From positions 186,001 to 250,000 of the forward strand of contig NZ_JADQDM010000002.1 of assembly GCF_015694525.1 (NCBI RefSeq): DNA of 64,000 nt, read 5' to 3'. Origin of the DNA: Hymenobacter ruricola (GTDB lineage Bacteria; Bacteroidota; Bacteroidia; Cytophagales; Hymenobacteraceae). Positions 17,331 through 25,870 of the stretch are shown here, piece after piece (position 1 is the stretch's first letter; the number at the start of each line of letters is the position of its first letter). Made by a program: the position numbers and the translations under genes. The notes below the pieces were generated by a model. The model worked only from the letters and a program-made list of their open reading frames with translations. It had not been told where the DNA came from and did no database searches.

Positions 17331-19022
17331 TCAATCACGCAGATTGTAGCGTTGCAGCCAGCCTTTACCATTGGTAGTTAAGCTTGGTTGTGGGTCGGGC
17401 TCCACCTTTAGGCCCGGCGCTTGCGGAGCGGTGCCGTTGGGGGTTATAAACCACGTGATGTCTTTAAGTGACGCGTTTGCCGCGTTCGTTACGGCCATTT
17501 CATCGCGGCCCTCGCCGGGATAAATACTCACGGCAATGCCCACGGCGGCGCTGGGGTCCACGGCAAATACGTCGTTGCCGGCCAGGCCGTACAGGTTTAG
17601 TTGCTTGGTTTCTGCTTGCGCATACACCCGCTCCGAAATCAGGCTGTCGGCTTTCGCCGGCCGGATGGCCAGTTGGCGCACCCGCAGGCGGCCCGGCCCC
17701 GCGCCCGACAGCTCAAATCGCTCAGCGCGGTCGGAGCCCACCACCCAGGCCTCGGCGGCCAGCAGCTGGAAATACTGGCGGGCCACCGCCGGCAGCTGCG
17801 CCCGCCGGGCCCGCAGCATCGGGCCCAGATGCGCCGCGATGTCGGCCCGCGTTTCGGGCGGGCCGGCTTTCAGGGCGTTGGCAATGGCCGCGTCGCTGAG
17901 GCGGCGCTGCAGCGTGTCGGCTTCCTGCCGGAAATCTTCGGCGGTGAGGGAGCTGAGCAACGTGCGGTCCTGGGCGCGGGCGGTGCGGGTGAGGCCCTCC
18001 ACGCTGCCGGGTTTGATGGTGGCGTGAAAGGTCTGGAACTTGGGCAGGAACCACGACAGGAGGCGCGTAATCAGCCCGTCATCGAACCGGAAAAAGGCCT
18101 GGTCCCGGTCGCGCGGAATGGGCCGGAACACCACGCCCCCGCGCTCCACGAAGCTGGCCCAGCGCCACTGGTCTTCGCGCCGGCTCCAGTCGCCGAGCCA
18201 CATATCGAGCAGGCGGGCGCGCAGGTAGGCGCGGGCATCGGGCCGGTGGCTGGGCCGCTCCCGCAATGACGTGAGCATGCGGCGCGAGTTGAAAATGGCC
18301 CGCGAGCCGCCGAAGCTGGCTTGGTGCTCCTGGTTGCCCTCGGCCCGCTCTTCCAGCAGGTACAGGGCATTGGCGTAGCCGGGCTGGAACTTGCCCAGCG
18401 CCGGGTCGTTGGCGATGTACACCAGGTGCGGGTTGGCGTGGTACACCCCGGCGGCCTCGGCCAACTCGGCGGCCACGTAGGCGCCGTAGGGGTGCGACAC
18501 GCTGGTCTGGTCGCGCATGAGGGGGCTGAGCAGGGTACGAATCCAGCCGGCGGGCAGGGCGCGGCTCATGTCCTTGTCCACGGAGCGCAGCACGAACTGG
18601 TGGCCCTTGGCCGTGCGCAGGCGCAGGGTGCGGCTCTGGTAGCTGCCGCCGGCGCGCAGGGGCGTGAGGCTGTCCAACTCGGCCTGGGCCAGCCGGATGA
18701 CGGGCACCGTGACCGGCGTGGCCCACAGCTGGCGGTAGTGCGCCCCCCAGAAAAACCGCCACACCGGCCCGCGCGCGTACTGCGGCCCGGCCGCCAGCCG
18801 CACCGATGCCGAATCGGGCGACCACTGGGCAATGGCGCTGCCGGGCGGGGCCGTGTGCGAGCAGCCGCCCAGCCACAGGCCCACCACGGCCGCCACGGTG
18901 GCCAGCGTGCCCCAAACCCGTATCGAACCCGCGCGAGACAATGGAAACAGACGTGGCAAGGTGGTCGGGGCCGGAGGCCACTGGGCGGGCCGAAGGCGAA
19001 GGATGAGTTGCGTATACTCCAA
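17331..19022 (-). CDS. Lipoprotein with predicted kinase-like domain, paralogue 1 of 3
   Basis: A 563-residue lipoprotein (lipobox LGGC, Cys54) and the first of three adjacent paralogues. Conserved blocks in order are FFWGAHYRQLWATPVTVPV, FVLRSVDKDMSRALP, AAELAEAAGVYHANPHLVY and YLLEERAEG. RARLLDMWLGDWSRREDQW, then FRPIPRDRDQAFFRFDDG, follow; the family ends in YGLAGNDVFAVD. Here the GDWDRH motif of the other two copies reads GDWSRRED, so two of its key residues are lost. The start is uncertain: ATG 19022 gives a long N-terminus, while TTG 18941 would give a normal signal peptide. I recall the same module in larger Bacteroidota outer-membrane proteins with a C-terminal barrel, which is absent here. 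Confidence 0.75.
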   Translation of the reverse strand: MEYTQLILRLRPAQWPPAPTTLPRLFPLSRAGSIRVWGTLATVAAVVGLWLGGCSHTAPPGSAIAQWSPDSASVRLAAGPQYARGPVWRFFWGAHYRQLWATPVTVPVIRLAQAELDSLTPLRAGGSYQSRTLRLRTAKGHQFVLRSVDKDMSRALPAGWIRTLLSPLMRDQTSVSHPYGAYVAAELAEAAGVYHANPHLVYIANDPALGKFQPGYANALYLLEERAEGNQEHQASFGGSRAIFNSRRMLTSLRERPSHRPDARAYLRARLLDMWLGDWSRREDQWRWASFVERGGVVFRPIPRDRDQAFFRFDDGLITRLLSWFLPKFQTFHATIKPGSVEGLTRTARAQDRTLLSSLTAEDFRQEADTLQRRLSDAAIANALKAGPPETRADIAAHLGPMLRARRAQLPAVARQYFQLLAAEAWVVGSDRAERFELSGAGPGRLRVRQLAIRPAKADSLISERVYAQAETKQLNLYGLAGNDVFAVDPSAAVGIAVSIYPGEGRDEMAVTNAANASLKDITWFITPNGTAPQAPGLKVEPDPQPSLTTNGKGWLQRYNLRD

Positions 19023-19116
19023 ACCACGGGCCTACGGTTATGGCCCGGCTTGCGCGGAGCCGACTTTTGCGGCGCACCTGCGTTAAAGGTTCATCCTTCC
19101 CGTCCTTTTTCACTGG

Positions 19117-20721
19117 ATGCCGCCTTTGTATCTACGCCGCCCCGCCCTCTGCCTGCTGGTCCTCACCGGGCTTTTCGTGAGTGGCTGCGCCCGGCGCAAT
19201 TTTTACCCGCCCGATGCCCGCGTGGGCCCCGGCAGCACGGCCCCACTGCCCGCGGGCGTCGACTCGGTCCGGGCCGCCGCCGGCCGCCATTACGCGCAGC
19301 ACTGGCGGCCGTACTACTGGTTTTGGGGGCGGCACTACCGCGATGTGTGGGCGGCCCCGGTCACGGCGCCCGTGCTGCGCCTGGCCACGGCCGTGCCCGG
19401 CGGCCTGCGCCCCAGCAAGATGGGCGGCGGCTACCAAAGCATCAGCATGACCCTGGAGGGGCCCCAAAAGCGCGAGTTTGCCCTGCGCGCCCTCGACAAG
19501 GAGCCCAGCAAAACCCTGCCCAAAGTGCTGCGCAACACGTTTCTGCTGAACGCGGTGCGCGACGCCACCTCGGCGGCCATCCCCTACGGCGCCTTCACCG
19601 TGCCCCCGCTGGCCGCGGCGGCCGGCGTGCCCCACACCCGCCCGCGCCTGGTGTACGTGCGCCCCGACGAAACCAGCCTGGGCGAAGGCTCGGCCCGCTT
19701 TCAGGGCAAGCTGGCTTTGCTGGAGGAGAAGTACGACGCCCTGGCCTCGCGCACGCCGGACCTGGCCGGGGCCACCGATTTTGTGGGCGGCGAATCCATG
19801 CTCGAAAAGGTGTACACCCACCCTTCCCATAGCATCGACCAGCCCGCTTTTTTGCGTGCTCGCCTGCTGGATGTGTGGCTCGGCGACTGGGACCGGCACG
19901 AGGGCCAGTGGGAATGGGCCGAGTACCGCGAGCGCGGCGGCCGCGTGCGCTACGTGCCCATTCCCAAGGACCGCGACCAGGTGTATTTCCGGTTCGATGA
20001 CGGCCTGATGCCCTGGCTGGCGGCGCGGCGGTTCATCGCCCCGCAGTTTCACACCTTCAAAAAAACCTACGGCTACGTGCCCGGCCTCGTGAAGCAGGCC
20101 CGCTTCATCGACGAGCGCGGCCTCTCGGCCATGACGCGCGCCGATTTCCAGCGCACCGCCGCCGACTTGCAGCGCCGCCTGCCCGATACGCTCATCCTGC
20201 GCGCCCTGCACCGGCTGCCGCCCGCCGTGTTTGCCCTCGAAGGCCCGCGGCTGGCCGGCTACCTCATGGCCCGCCGCAACGCCCTGCCGGCCGCCGCCGA
20301 GGCGTTTTACTCGACCCTGGTGAGCGCCCCCACCCTGGGCGGCACCGCACAGGCCGAGCGGTTTGTGGTGAACCGCTACCCAGATTCCACCACCGTGCGC
20401 GTGTTTTCGCCCTCCCTGGCCCGCCACAACGCCGGCGATTCCCTGCGTTTCCGGCGCACCTACTTCGCCAACGAGACACACCTGCTGAGTCTTGATGCTC
20501 TGGGCGGCGACGACGTGTTTGAGGTGACCACGCTGGGCACCGCGCGCCCCATGCCCCTGCGCCTCTACGGCGGCCAGGGCCACGACCAGCTTCGGCTGAG
20601 CGGCAGCGCCCGCCGCCTGCAGCTCTACGACGAAGCCTCCGACATGACGGCCGCCGGGACCAACCGGCCCAGCCTGCCCCGCAAGAAATACCGCGCCTAC
20701 GAGCGCCTGAACGACGATTAA
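19117..20721 (+). CDS. Lipoprotein with predicted kinase-like domain, paralogue 2 of 3
   Basis: A 534-residue lipoprotein, signal MPPLYLRRPALCLLVLTG with lipobox VSGC (Cys24), divergent from paralogue 1. Blocks: RHYRDVWAAPVTAPVLRL, FALRALDKEPSKTLP (Lys128), AAAAGVPHTRPRLVYVR and LALLEEKYD. GDWDRHEGQW follows at 256-265, then YVPIPKDRDQVYFRFDDG (281 on). The order of a Lys-bearing strand, a hinge-like LLEEK, a D-R-H loop and a following Asp resembles HipA/CotH/Fam20-type kinases. That is an inference from motif order only. The C-terminal region ends in LGGDDVFEV and RLYGGQGHDQL. It is probably exposed in the periplasm or on the surface. Neighbouring paralogues suggest tandem duplication followed by divergence. 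Confidence 0.78.
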   Translation: MPPLYLRRPALCLLVLTGLFVSGCARRNFYPPDARVGPGSTAPLPAGVDSVRAAAGRHYAQHWRPYYWFWGRHYRDVWAAPVTAPVLRLATAVPGGLRPSKMGGGYQSISMTLEGPQKREFALRALDKEPSKTLPKVLRNTFLLNAVRDATSAAIPYGAFTVPPLAAAAGVPHTRPRLVYVRPDETSLGEGSARFQGKLALLEEKYDALASRTPDLAGATDFVGGESMLEKVYTHPSHSIDQPAFLRARLLDVWLGDWDRHEGQWEWAEYRERGGRVRYVPIPKDRDQVYFRFDDGLMPWLAARRFIAPQFHTFKKTYGYVPGLVKQARFIDERGLSAMTRADFQRTAADLQRRLPDTLILRALHRLPPAVFALEGPRLAGYLMARRNALPAAAEAFYSTLVSAPTLGGTAQAERFVVNRYPDSTTVRVFSPSLARHNAGDSLRFRRTYFANETHLLSLDALGGDDVFEVTTLGTARPMPLRLYGGQGHDQLRLSGSARRLQLYDEASDMTAAGTNRPSLPRKKYRAYERLNDD

Positions 20722-20736
20722 GCCATAAGAACAATT

Positions 20737-20845
20737 GTAGAGACGCAATACTTTGCGTCTCGTCGTTGAACGACCGGAGCCGCGTAGAACCGCGCAGCAA
20801 TAACAACACCAGCAAACGACGAGACGCAAACCATGGCGTCTCTAC
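20737..20845. repeat. GAGACGC-family inverted repeat, copy 3
   Basis: The arms begin GTAGAGACGCAATACTTTGC and end GCGTCTCTAC; the right arm has diverged (CAAACCATGG). The centre (TTGAACGACCGGAGCCGCG) matches that of copy 1. An ATG inside the right arm (20833) creates a misleading upstream start for the next gene. Confidence 0.9.
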
Positions 20846-20913
20846 CCCACCCAACCAGCCTTTTCCGGGCCTCTCCCGTTGAAGGCTCGACTGTATTGCT
20901 GAATTTGCCTTTG

Positions 20914-22449
20914 ATGCCGCCTCGTTTATTCGCCACCCTGCTGGCGCTCGGCGCGCTGAGCGCCCTGCTCGGCGGCTGCGCCCGCAAAAACTTCTTCCAA
21001 CCCGATGCCCGGCCCGATGCGGTGCGCGCCCAGCCGCTGCCCGCCGCCACCGACAGCGTGCGCGGCGCCACGGCCGGCCGGCAATACGCGCGCCACGGCC
21101 GCTTGTACGGCGCGCTGGTGGGCCAGCACCACCGGCGCAGCTGGGCCGCGCCGGTTACGGTGCCGGTGCTGCGCCTGAGCAACGTGTACCCCGAGGGCCT
21201 GACTCCGGGCAAAGTGGGCGGTGGCTTCAACAGCACCAGCCTGAACTTAAAGACGGTGGACGGCAAAGGCTACGTGCTACGCACCGTTGATAAAGACCCC
21301 ATCCGGGCCACGCCGGTGGCACTGCGCAAAACCTTTCTGGTGAACGTGCTGCGCGACAATGTATCGTCAACCAACCCCTACGCCGCCCTCACGGTGCCGC
21401 CGCTGGCCGAGGCGGCGGGCGTGCCCCACACCTCCCCGCGCCTGTTCTACGTGCGCCCCGAGGACCCGCTGTTTCAGGGCGACTCGCTGCGGTTGTTTCG
21501 CGGGCAGCTGGCGTACTTGGAAGAAAAAACTTCGGTGCCAGTTGCCTCCCAGGGCGAGATACTGAGCAGCACGCAGGCGTTCGGGGAAGTGTTTAAGAAG
21601 CCTACGCACCGCCTCGACCAGGCCGCGCTGCTGCGGGCCCGACTGCTCGACGCCTGGCTGGGCGACTGGGACCGGCACGCCGGTCAATGGAACTGGCTGG
21701 CCACCGCCGCAAATGGCCAGACCCGCATTGCGCCGCTGCCCAAGGACCGCGACATGGTGTATTACCGCCTCGACGACGGTGCGCTGGGCTGGCTCATCGG
21801 CCACCTCTTCCTGCGGCACTGGGCCACCTTCAAAGCTCATTTTGCCAACGAGGAAGCGCTGCTTTCCAACGGCAAATACCTTGATGACCGGGGCCTGAAC
21901 GAGTTGACGCGCGCCCAGTTCCAGGCCACAGCCCAGGCCCTGCAGCAGCGCCTGCCCGATACCCTCGTGGCCCGGGCCCTGCGCCGCCTCCCACCCGCGG
22001 CCTATGCGCTGGAAGGCCCACGCACCACGGCCGCCCTCCAAACCCGGCGCGCCGAGCTGCCCGCCCTGGCCGAGCGCTGGTACCGGCGCTTGGCCCGGCG
22101 CCCCGTCATTGGCGGCACCGCCAAAGCCGAACGGTTTGAGATTCACCGCTACGCCGACTCCACGGTAGTGGTGGTGTCTTCGGTGGCGCAGTTGGCAGGC
22201 TCGGTCCCGTTCTACCACCGCGCCTTTCTGCCGGCCGAAACGCACCAGATTCAATTGGAAGGCCTCGGCGGAGATGACGTTTTCACGGTGGAAAACCACG
22301 GCGTTAATGCCACTGCGCAGCCTAGGGTCCGCATCTACGGCGGCGAGGGCACCGATGAGCTGCGGGCGGGCGGCAGTAATAAAGGGATGCGCTTCAATCA
22401 GGGCAGCGTGCCCGCCAAGCACGCTTACGACAAGCTGCCGGAAGAATAG
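20914..22449 (+). CDS. Lipoprotein with predicted kinase-like domain, paralogue 3 of 3
   Basis: A 511-residue lipoprotein. ATG 20914 is preferred because it gives the signal MPPRLFATLLALGALSALL and lipobox LGGC; the upstream ATG 20833 lies in repeat copy 3. Its mature N-terminus (CARKNFFQPDAR) closely parallels paralogue 2 (CARRNFYPPDAR). Blocks: SWAAPVTVPVLRLSNVYPEG, YVLRTVDKDPIRATP, EAAGVPHTSPRLFYVRP, LAYLEEK, GDWDRHAGQW, APLPKDRDMVYYRLDDG. It ends with LGGDDVFTVENH and RIYGGEGTDEL. The D-R-H loop and following Asp are intact, as in paralogue 2. The stop TAG (22447-22449) abuts a 28-bp palindrome shared with the convergent topoisomerase gene. Confidence 0.78.
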   Translation: MPPRLFATLLALGALSALLGGCARKNFFQPDARPDAVRAQPLPAATDSVRGATAGRQYARHGRLYGALVGQHHRRSWAAPVTVPVLRLSNVYPEGLTPGKVGGGFNSTSLNLKTVDGKGYVLRTVDKDPIRATPVALRKTFLVNVLRDNVSSTNPYAALTVPPLAEAAGVPHTSPRLFYVRPEDPLFQGDSLRLFRGQLAYLEEKTSVPVASQGEILSSTQAFGEVFKKPTHRLDQAALLRARLLDAWLGDWDRHAGQWNWLATAANGQTRIAPLPKDRDMVYYRLDDGALGWLIGHLFLRHWATFKAHFANEEALLSNGKYLDDRGLNELTRAQFQATAQALQQRLPDTLVARALRRLPPAAYALEGPRTTAALQTRRAELPALAERWYRRLARRPVIGGTAKAERFEIHRYADSTVVVVSSVAQLAGSVPFYHRAFLPAETHQIQLEGLGGDDVFTVENHGVNATAQPRVRIYGGEGTDELRAGGSNKGMRFNQGSVPAKHAYDKLPEE

Positions 22450-22476
22450 TAGAGACGCAATATATTGCGTCTCTAC
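22449..22476. repeat. GAGACGC-family palindrome, short perfect copy 4
   Basis: GTAGAGACGCAATA joined to its exact reverse complement, a perfect 28-base palindrome. It lies exactly between two convergent genes. It contains the stop codon of the topoisomerase gene (22473-22475 on the minus strand), and its first base is the last base of the stop of the plus-strand gene. Confidence 0.95.
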
Positions 22477-23600
22477 GCCTGCTCCAGCATTTTCAGCACC
22501 AGCCGCTCAATGGGCGACAGCAGGTCGCCGGGCTGGGCTTCGGCGTCGTGCTTGCGCAGGTATTCGATGAGCTCGCCGGTTTTAAACAGCTCCACCACTT
22601 GCGGGTGAATGTAGTATTTTGAACATACGGTGGGCGTGTTGCCCAAACCGGTGGCTACCACTTTCACAGCTTTCTTCACCACTTTTTCGGGCGCCAGGTC
22701 GGGCTCTTCTTTCAGCACGTTTTCGAGGCATTCCACCATTTTCACGGTGCCGCCCCAGGTGCGGAAGTCCTTGGCCGAAAGGGCCAGGCCGGTGTGGCGG
22801 TGCAGGTACTCGTTCACGTCGCCCGATTCGAGGGCGTGGCGCTGGCCGTCGGCGGAGTAGTACTGGAACAGGTGCTGCCCGGGAATCTCCTTGCACTTGC
22901 GCACCAGCCGGGCCAGGCGGGCGTCGTGCAGGGTCACGTCGTGCGGCACGCCCTTTTTGCCCACAAACACGAAGTTGACGTCGGCCCCTTCGATGGCGAC
23001 GTGCTGGTCCTTGAGGGTGGTGAGGCCGTAGCTGGGCTTGGTTTTGCCATTCTTCTTGGCGTATTCCTTGTTGCCGACGCGGATGAACGACTGGTCCATG
23101 AGCGTGAGCACGAGGGCCACCACTTTTTCGCGGTCGAGGGCCGGGCGTTTCAGGTCCTTGTTGAACTGTTCGCGCAGGGGGGCCAGTTTTTCGCCGAAGG
23201 TGCGCAGGCGTGAAAACTTGGTGAGGCTGCGCATTTCGTCCCAGGCCGGGTGATAGCGGTACTGCTTGCGGCCGAGGCTGTCGTGGCCCGTCACCTGCAA
23301 ATGCGTGTTGGGCGAGGGCGAAATCCACACGTCGGTCCAGGCCGGCGGAATCACGAAGCCGTTGATGCGGTCCAGGATTTTCGGGTCAGTGATTTTCTCG
23401 CCCTTGGCGTCGTGGTACACGAAATTGCCCGCGCGGGTGGGCTTGCGGCTGATGCCCTTGCCCTGGTCGGTGGCGTAGCGCAGGCCGGCCATTTCGGCCT
23501 GGCGGGCGGGGTCTTTGTACACGATGTGCGCCTCTTCTTGCGGGAGCAGGGTTTTCTTGCGGGTTTTGGGGCGGGGAGCAGCTGCGGGGGCAGTAGGCAT
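22473..23600 (-). CDS. DNA topoisomerase IB
   Basis: A 375-residue poxvirus-type (IB) topoisomerase. ATG 23600 is preferred over 23627, as the extra residues look non-coding. The N-terminal domain has GKGISRKPTRAGNFVYHD and INGFVIPPAWTDVWISP. The catalytic domain has RHPAW-like YRYHPAWDEMR, MDQSFIRVGNKEYAKKNGK with a catalytic Arg, KDFRTWGGT, and TVCSKYYIHPQVV. The last contains the active-site Tyr near residue 329. The enzyme relaxes supercoils by nicking one strand through a 3'-phosphotyrosine. Its stop codon lies in the palindrome at 22449, and a GTCATGC-family repeat lies upstream. Confidence 0.93.
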   Translation of the reverse strand: MPTAPAAAPRPKTRKKTLLPQEEAHIVYKDPARQAEMAGLRYATDQGKGISRKPTRAGNFVYHDAKGEKITDPKILDRINGFVIPPAWTDVWISPSPNTHLQVTGHDSLGRKQYRYHPAWDEMRSLTKFSRLRTFGEKLAPLREQFNKDLKRPALDREKVVALVLTLMDQSFIRVGNKEYAKKNGKTKPSYGLTTLKDQHVAIEGADVNFVFVGKKGVPHDVTLHDARLARLVRKCKEIPGQHLFQYYSADGQRHALESGDVNEYLHRHTGLALSAKDFRTWGGTVKMVECLENVLKEEPDLAPEKVVKKAVKVVATGLGNTPTVCSKYYIHPQVVELFKTGELIEYLRKHDAEAQPGDLLSPIERLVLKMLEQA

Positions 23601-23694
23601 GGGTGGGGTTGAAAAGACTGGTAGCACTGGTACGCAGGCGGCGCGCAGGGAGTTGGTGCCTGCGCGGGGCGGCGGTGGGCCATACGATTCAGAA

Positions 23695-23796
23695 ACGTCA
23701 TGCTGAGCGAAGTCGAAGCATCCCCACCGCGCAACGCAATCTAGTTGACGGGATTACTGCTGCGGTAAAGATGCTTCGCTTCGCTCTGCATGACGT
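23695..23796. repeat. GTCATGC-family inverted repeat
   Basis: The left arm is ACGTCATGCTGAGCGAAGTC followed by GAAGCATC. The right arm is GATGCTTCGCTTCGCTCTGC followed by ATGACGT. It lies upstream of the topoisomerase gene and downstream of the response regulator gene, both on the minus strand. Confidence 0.9.
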
Positions 23797-23835
23797 TCAG
23801 CCTGGAATTCTTTTCAACCATCTGTTCACCACGCG

Positions 23836-24570
23836 CTAGATGCGGTGGCGCTCCACGGCCTCGCGGAAAGCTTTGGCGTAGGTGGCGCTTACCGGGAGGT
23901 ACCGCTCGCCAATCTGCACCTTGTCTTTGTGCACCACGTCGATGGCATCCAGGGCCACGATGCAGGAGTGATGGATACGCACGAACCGGTCGGCGGGCAG
24001 CTGCTGGGTGAGGGCCTTGAGCTGCTGCAGGCTCACAATCTTGCGCTGCCGGGTATGAATGGTCACGTAGTCACGCAGGCCTTCCACGTACAGCACATCG
24101 GCCCACCACACCTTCAGCAGCTGGGCGCCGTCCTTCACAAACAGGTAGGCCGGGCCAGCGGGTTGGGCGGGCGGGGCGGGCTGGGCAGGCACGCCGACCG
24201 ACACCGCCGGCTCCCAGCGGGCATACACTTTATGCACGGCCCGCAAAAACCGGTCGGGGGTGATGGGCTTGAGCAGGTAGTCCACCACATCCAGCTCGTA
24301 GCTTTCCAGGGCATACTCGGAGTAGGCCGTGGTGAGCACCACCAGGGGCTTGCGGGGCAGCAGCCGCAGCAGCGCCAGGCCGGTCATCTCCGGCATCTGC
24401 ACGTCGAGAAACATGACGTCGACCGGCTGTTGGTGCAGCGCCGCCAAGGCCGCCGTGGGGGTGGCGCAGGTTCCCACCAGGCGCAGGTAGGGCACTTGCT
24501 GCACGTAATCGGTGAGGAGCTGGCGGGCCAGGGGCTCGTCTTCCACCAGCAGGCAGGAAAGCTGGTTCAT
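23836..24570 (-). CDS. LytTR-family response regulator
   Basis: A 244-residue regulator. The receiver domain starts at CLLVEDEPLARQLL. The phospho-acceptor is Asp56 in MFLDVQMPEMTG, and the switch residues include Thr in LTTAYSEYALESY and Lys in YLLKPI. A Pro/Ala-rich linker (about residues 120-140) leads to a LytTR DNA-binding domain with LYVEGLRDYVTIHT and FVRIHHSCIVAL. It overlaps the histidine kinase gene by four bases (ATGA), so the two are a translationally coupled two-component system. The target genes are unknown. The divergent secreted protein at 25871 is a possible candidate by position only. Confidence 0.92.
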   Translation of the reverse strand: MNQLSCLLVEDEPLARQLLTDYVQQVPYLRLVGTCATPTAALAALHQQPVDVMFLDVQMPEMTGLALLRLLPRKPLVVLTTAYSEYALESYELDVVDYLLKPITPDRFLRAVHKVYARWEPAVSVGVPAQPAPPAQPAGPAYLFVKDGAQLLKVWWADVLYVEGLRDYVTIHTRQRKIVSLQQLKALTQQLPADRFVRIHHSCIVALDAIDVVHKDKVQIGERYLPVSATYAKAFREAVERHRI

Positions 24571-25586
24571 AGGGTCAGGCGCAGGTGAATGCGGTACTCA
24601 TCGGGCAGGTCTTCCACCCGCAGCTCGTGGCGGCCGGGGTAGCTCAGGGCCAGCCGCCGGCGCACGTTGGGCAGGCCCGTGCCGGCCGGGCCGGGGGCCG
24701 GGGCCGCCGCGGGCAGCTTGCTGTTGGCCACCGTAAAGCAGCACTCGGCGGTGGTCAGGTCGAAGTGGATGCGCACCCAGGCCCCAGCGCAGGTGGTGCT
24801 CACGCCGTGCTTGAAAGCGTTTTCCAGGAAAGCCATAAAGATAAGCGGGGCCACCAGCCGGCCCGTGGGCTCGCCGGCCACGGTGAAGGTAATGGGAACG
24901 GGGTTGTTCAGGCGCAGCTTTTCCAGCTCGATGTAGCTGGTCAGGTAGTCAATCTCGCGGCTCAGGGCCACGGCCGGTCGGTTGGCCTCCTCCAGCATGT
25001 AGCGCATCATCTGGGCCAGCGTGGCCACCACTTCCGGGGTGTGGGACGAGCGGGTGTAGGCCAGGTAATACAGGTTGTTGAGGGTGTTGAACAGGAAATG
25101 CGGGTTGAGCTGGGCCTTCAGGTAGCGCAGCTCCGTGGCCAGGTTATCGTTTTCCAGCGCCCGGGTCCGGGCCTCAAGCGCAAACCAGTGCGTGGCAAAG
25201 TAGAGCATGGCGATGAACACCCCCATAAAGAGCACGCCCACCGCCACCGACCACGTATGCGCCGCGGAGTGCACGTAGCGCCAGCTACCGCCCAGGGCCA
25301 GCAGGTGGCGGTCGGCCACCACGCGCAGGGCCACCGTGGCCGCGTAGGGCACGGCCAGCAGCGCCAGGTACTCGCCCACGCGGCGGTTGCGGAGCACGCG
25401 GGGCAGCAGGTACAGGTAGTTGAAGTAGGCCAGCGCGGCATTGAGGGCCATGGCCGCCAGCAGCCCCACCACCACTTGCCGCCGCGGGAATTCCTGCCCG
25501 AACTGGTAGGTGTAGAAGGAAAAGTAGACGCTCCAGAACGAGACGTGGAGCGCCACGACGCGGGAGCGCGAAGAAACTGAAATCAT
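24567..25586 (-). CDS. LytS/YehU-type sensor histidine kinase
   Basis: A 339-residue membrane kinase. I chose ATG 25586 because the longer frame to 25646 lies in sequence without coding character. Four hydrophobic segments (roughly residues 10-25, 38-60, 73-92 and 112-132) form the N-terminal membrane domain. The dimerisation and phospho-acceptor box is LKAQLNPHFLFNTLNNLYYL, with His163. The ATP-binding C-terminus has PLIFMAFLENAFKHGV and TGLPNVRRRLALSYPG. No extracytoplasmic sensor domain is present. This is the common Bacteroidota partner for a LytTR regulator, and the two genes overlap by four bases. Confidence 0.92.
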   Translation of the reverse strand: MISVSSRSRVVALHVSFWSVYFSFYTYQFGQEFPRRQVVVGLLAAMALNAALAYFNYLYLLPRVLRNRRVGEYLALLAVPYAATVALRVVADRHLLALGGSWRYVHSAAHTWSVAVGVLFMGVFIAMLYFATHWFALEARTRALENDNLATELRYLKAQLNPHFLFNTLNNLYYLAYTRSSHTPEVVATLAQMMRYMLEEANRPAVALSREIDYLTSYIELEKLRLNNPVPITFTVAGEPTGRLVAPLIFMAFLENAFKHGVSTTCAGAWVRIHFDLTTAECCFTVANSKLPAAAPAPGPAGTGLPNVRRRLALSYPGRHELRVEDLPDEYRIHLRLTL

Positions 25587-25870
25587 GCGCAAGCAGCCAG
25601 CCACGGCCGGCCAGTGAGCAAAAGGCCAGGGTGGGCCGGTAAACATACCGCTCCGAAAGTAGCAGCGGCACTAGGGCCGGCATTTTTTCGACCAGCTACC
25701 GCGCTTTTTCGACAGCTGGGGAAAATGGCCGTTGGCGGGCGTTTATCCGCAATCGTCGGTGCCGGGCCCGGGATGGTCGAAATAATCCCGGCGCGAGTCG
25801 AATGACGCCCCCGGGCGCGGCTGTCCTGCCAGTGCTTTGCGCCATTCACTCACTTACCCTGCTTTTAGTC

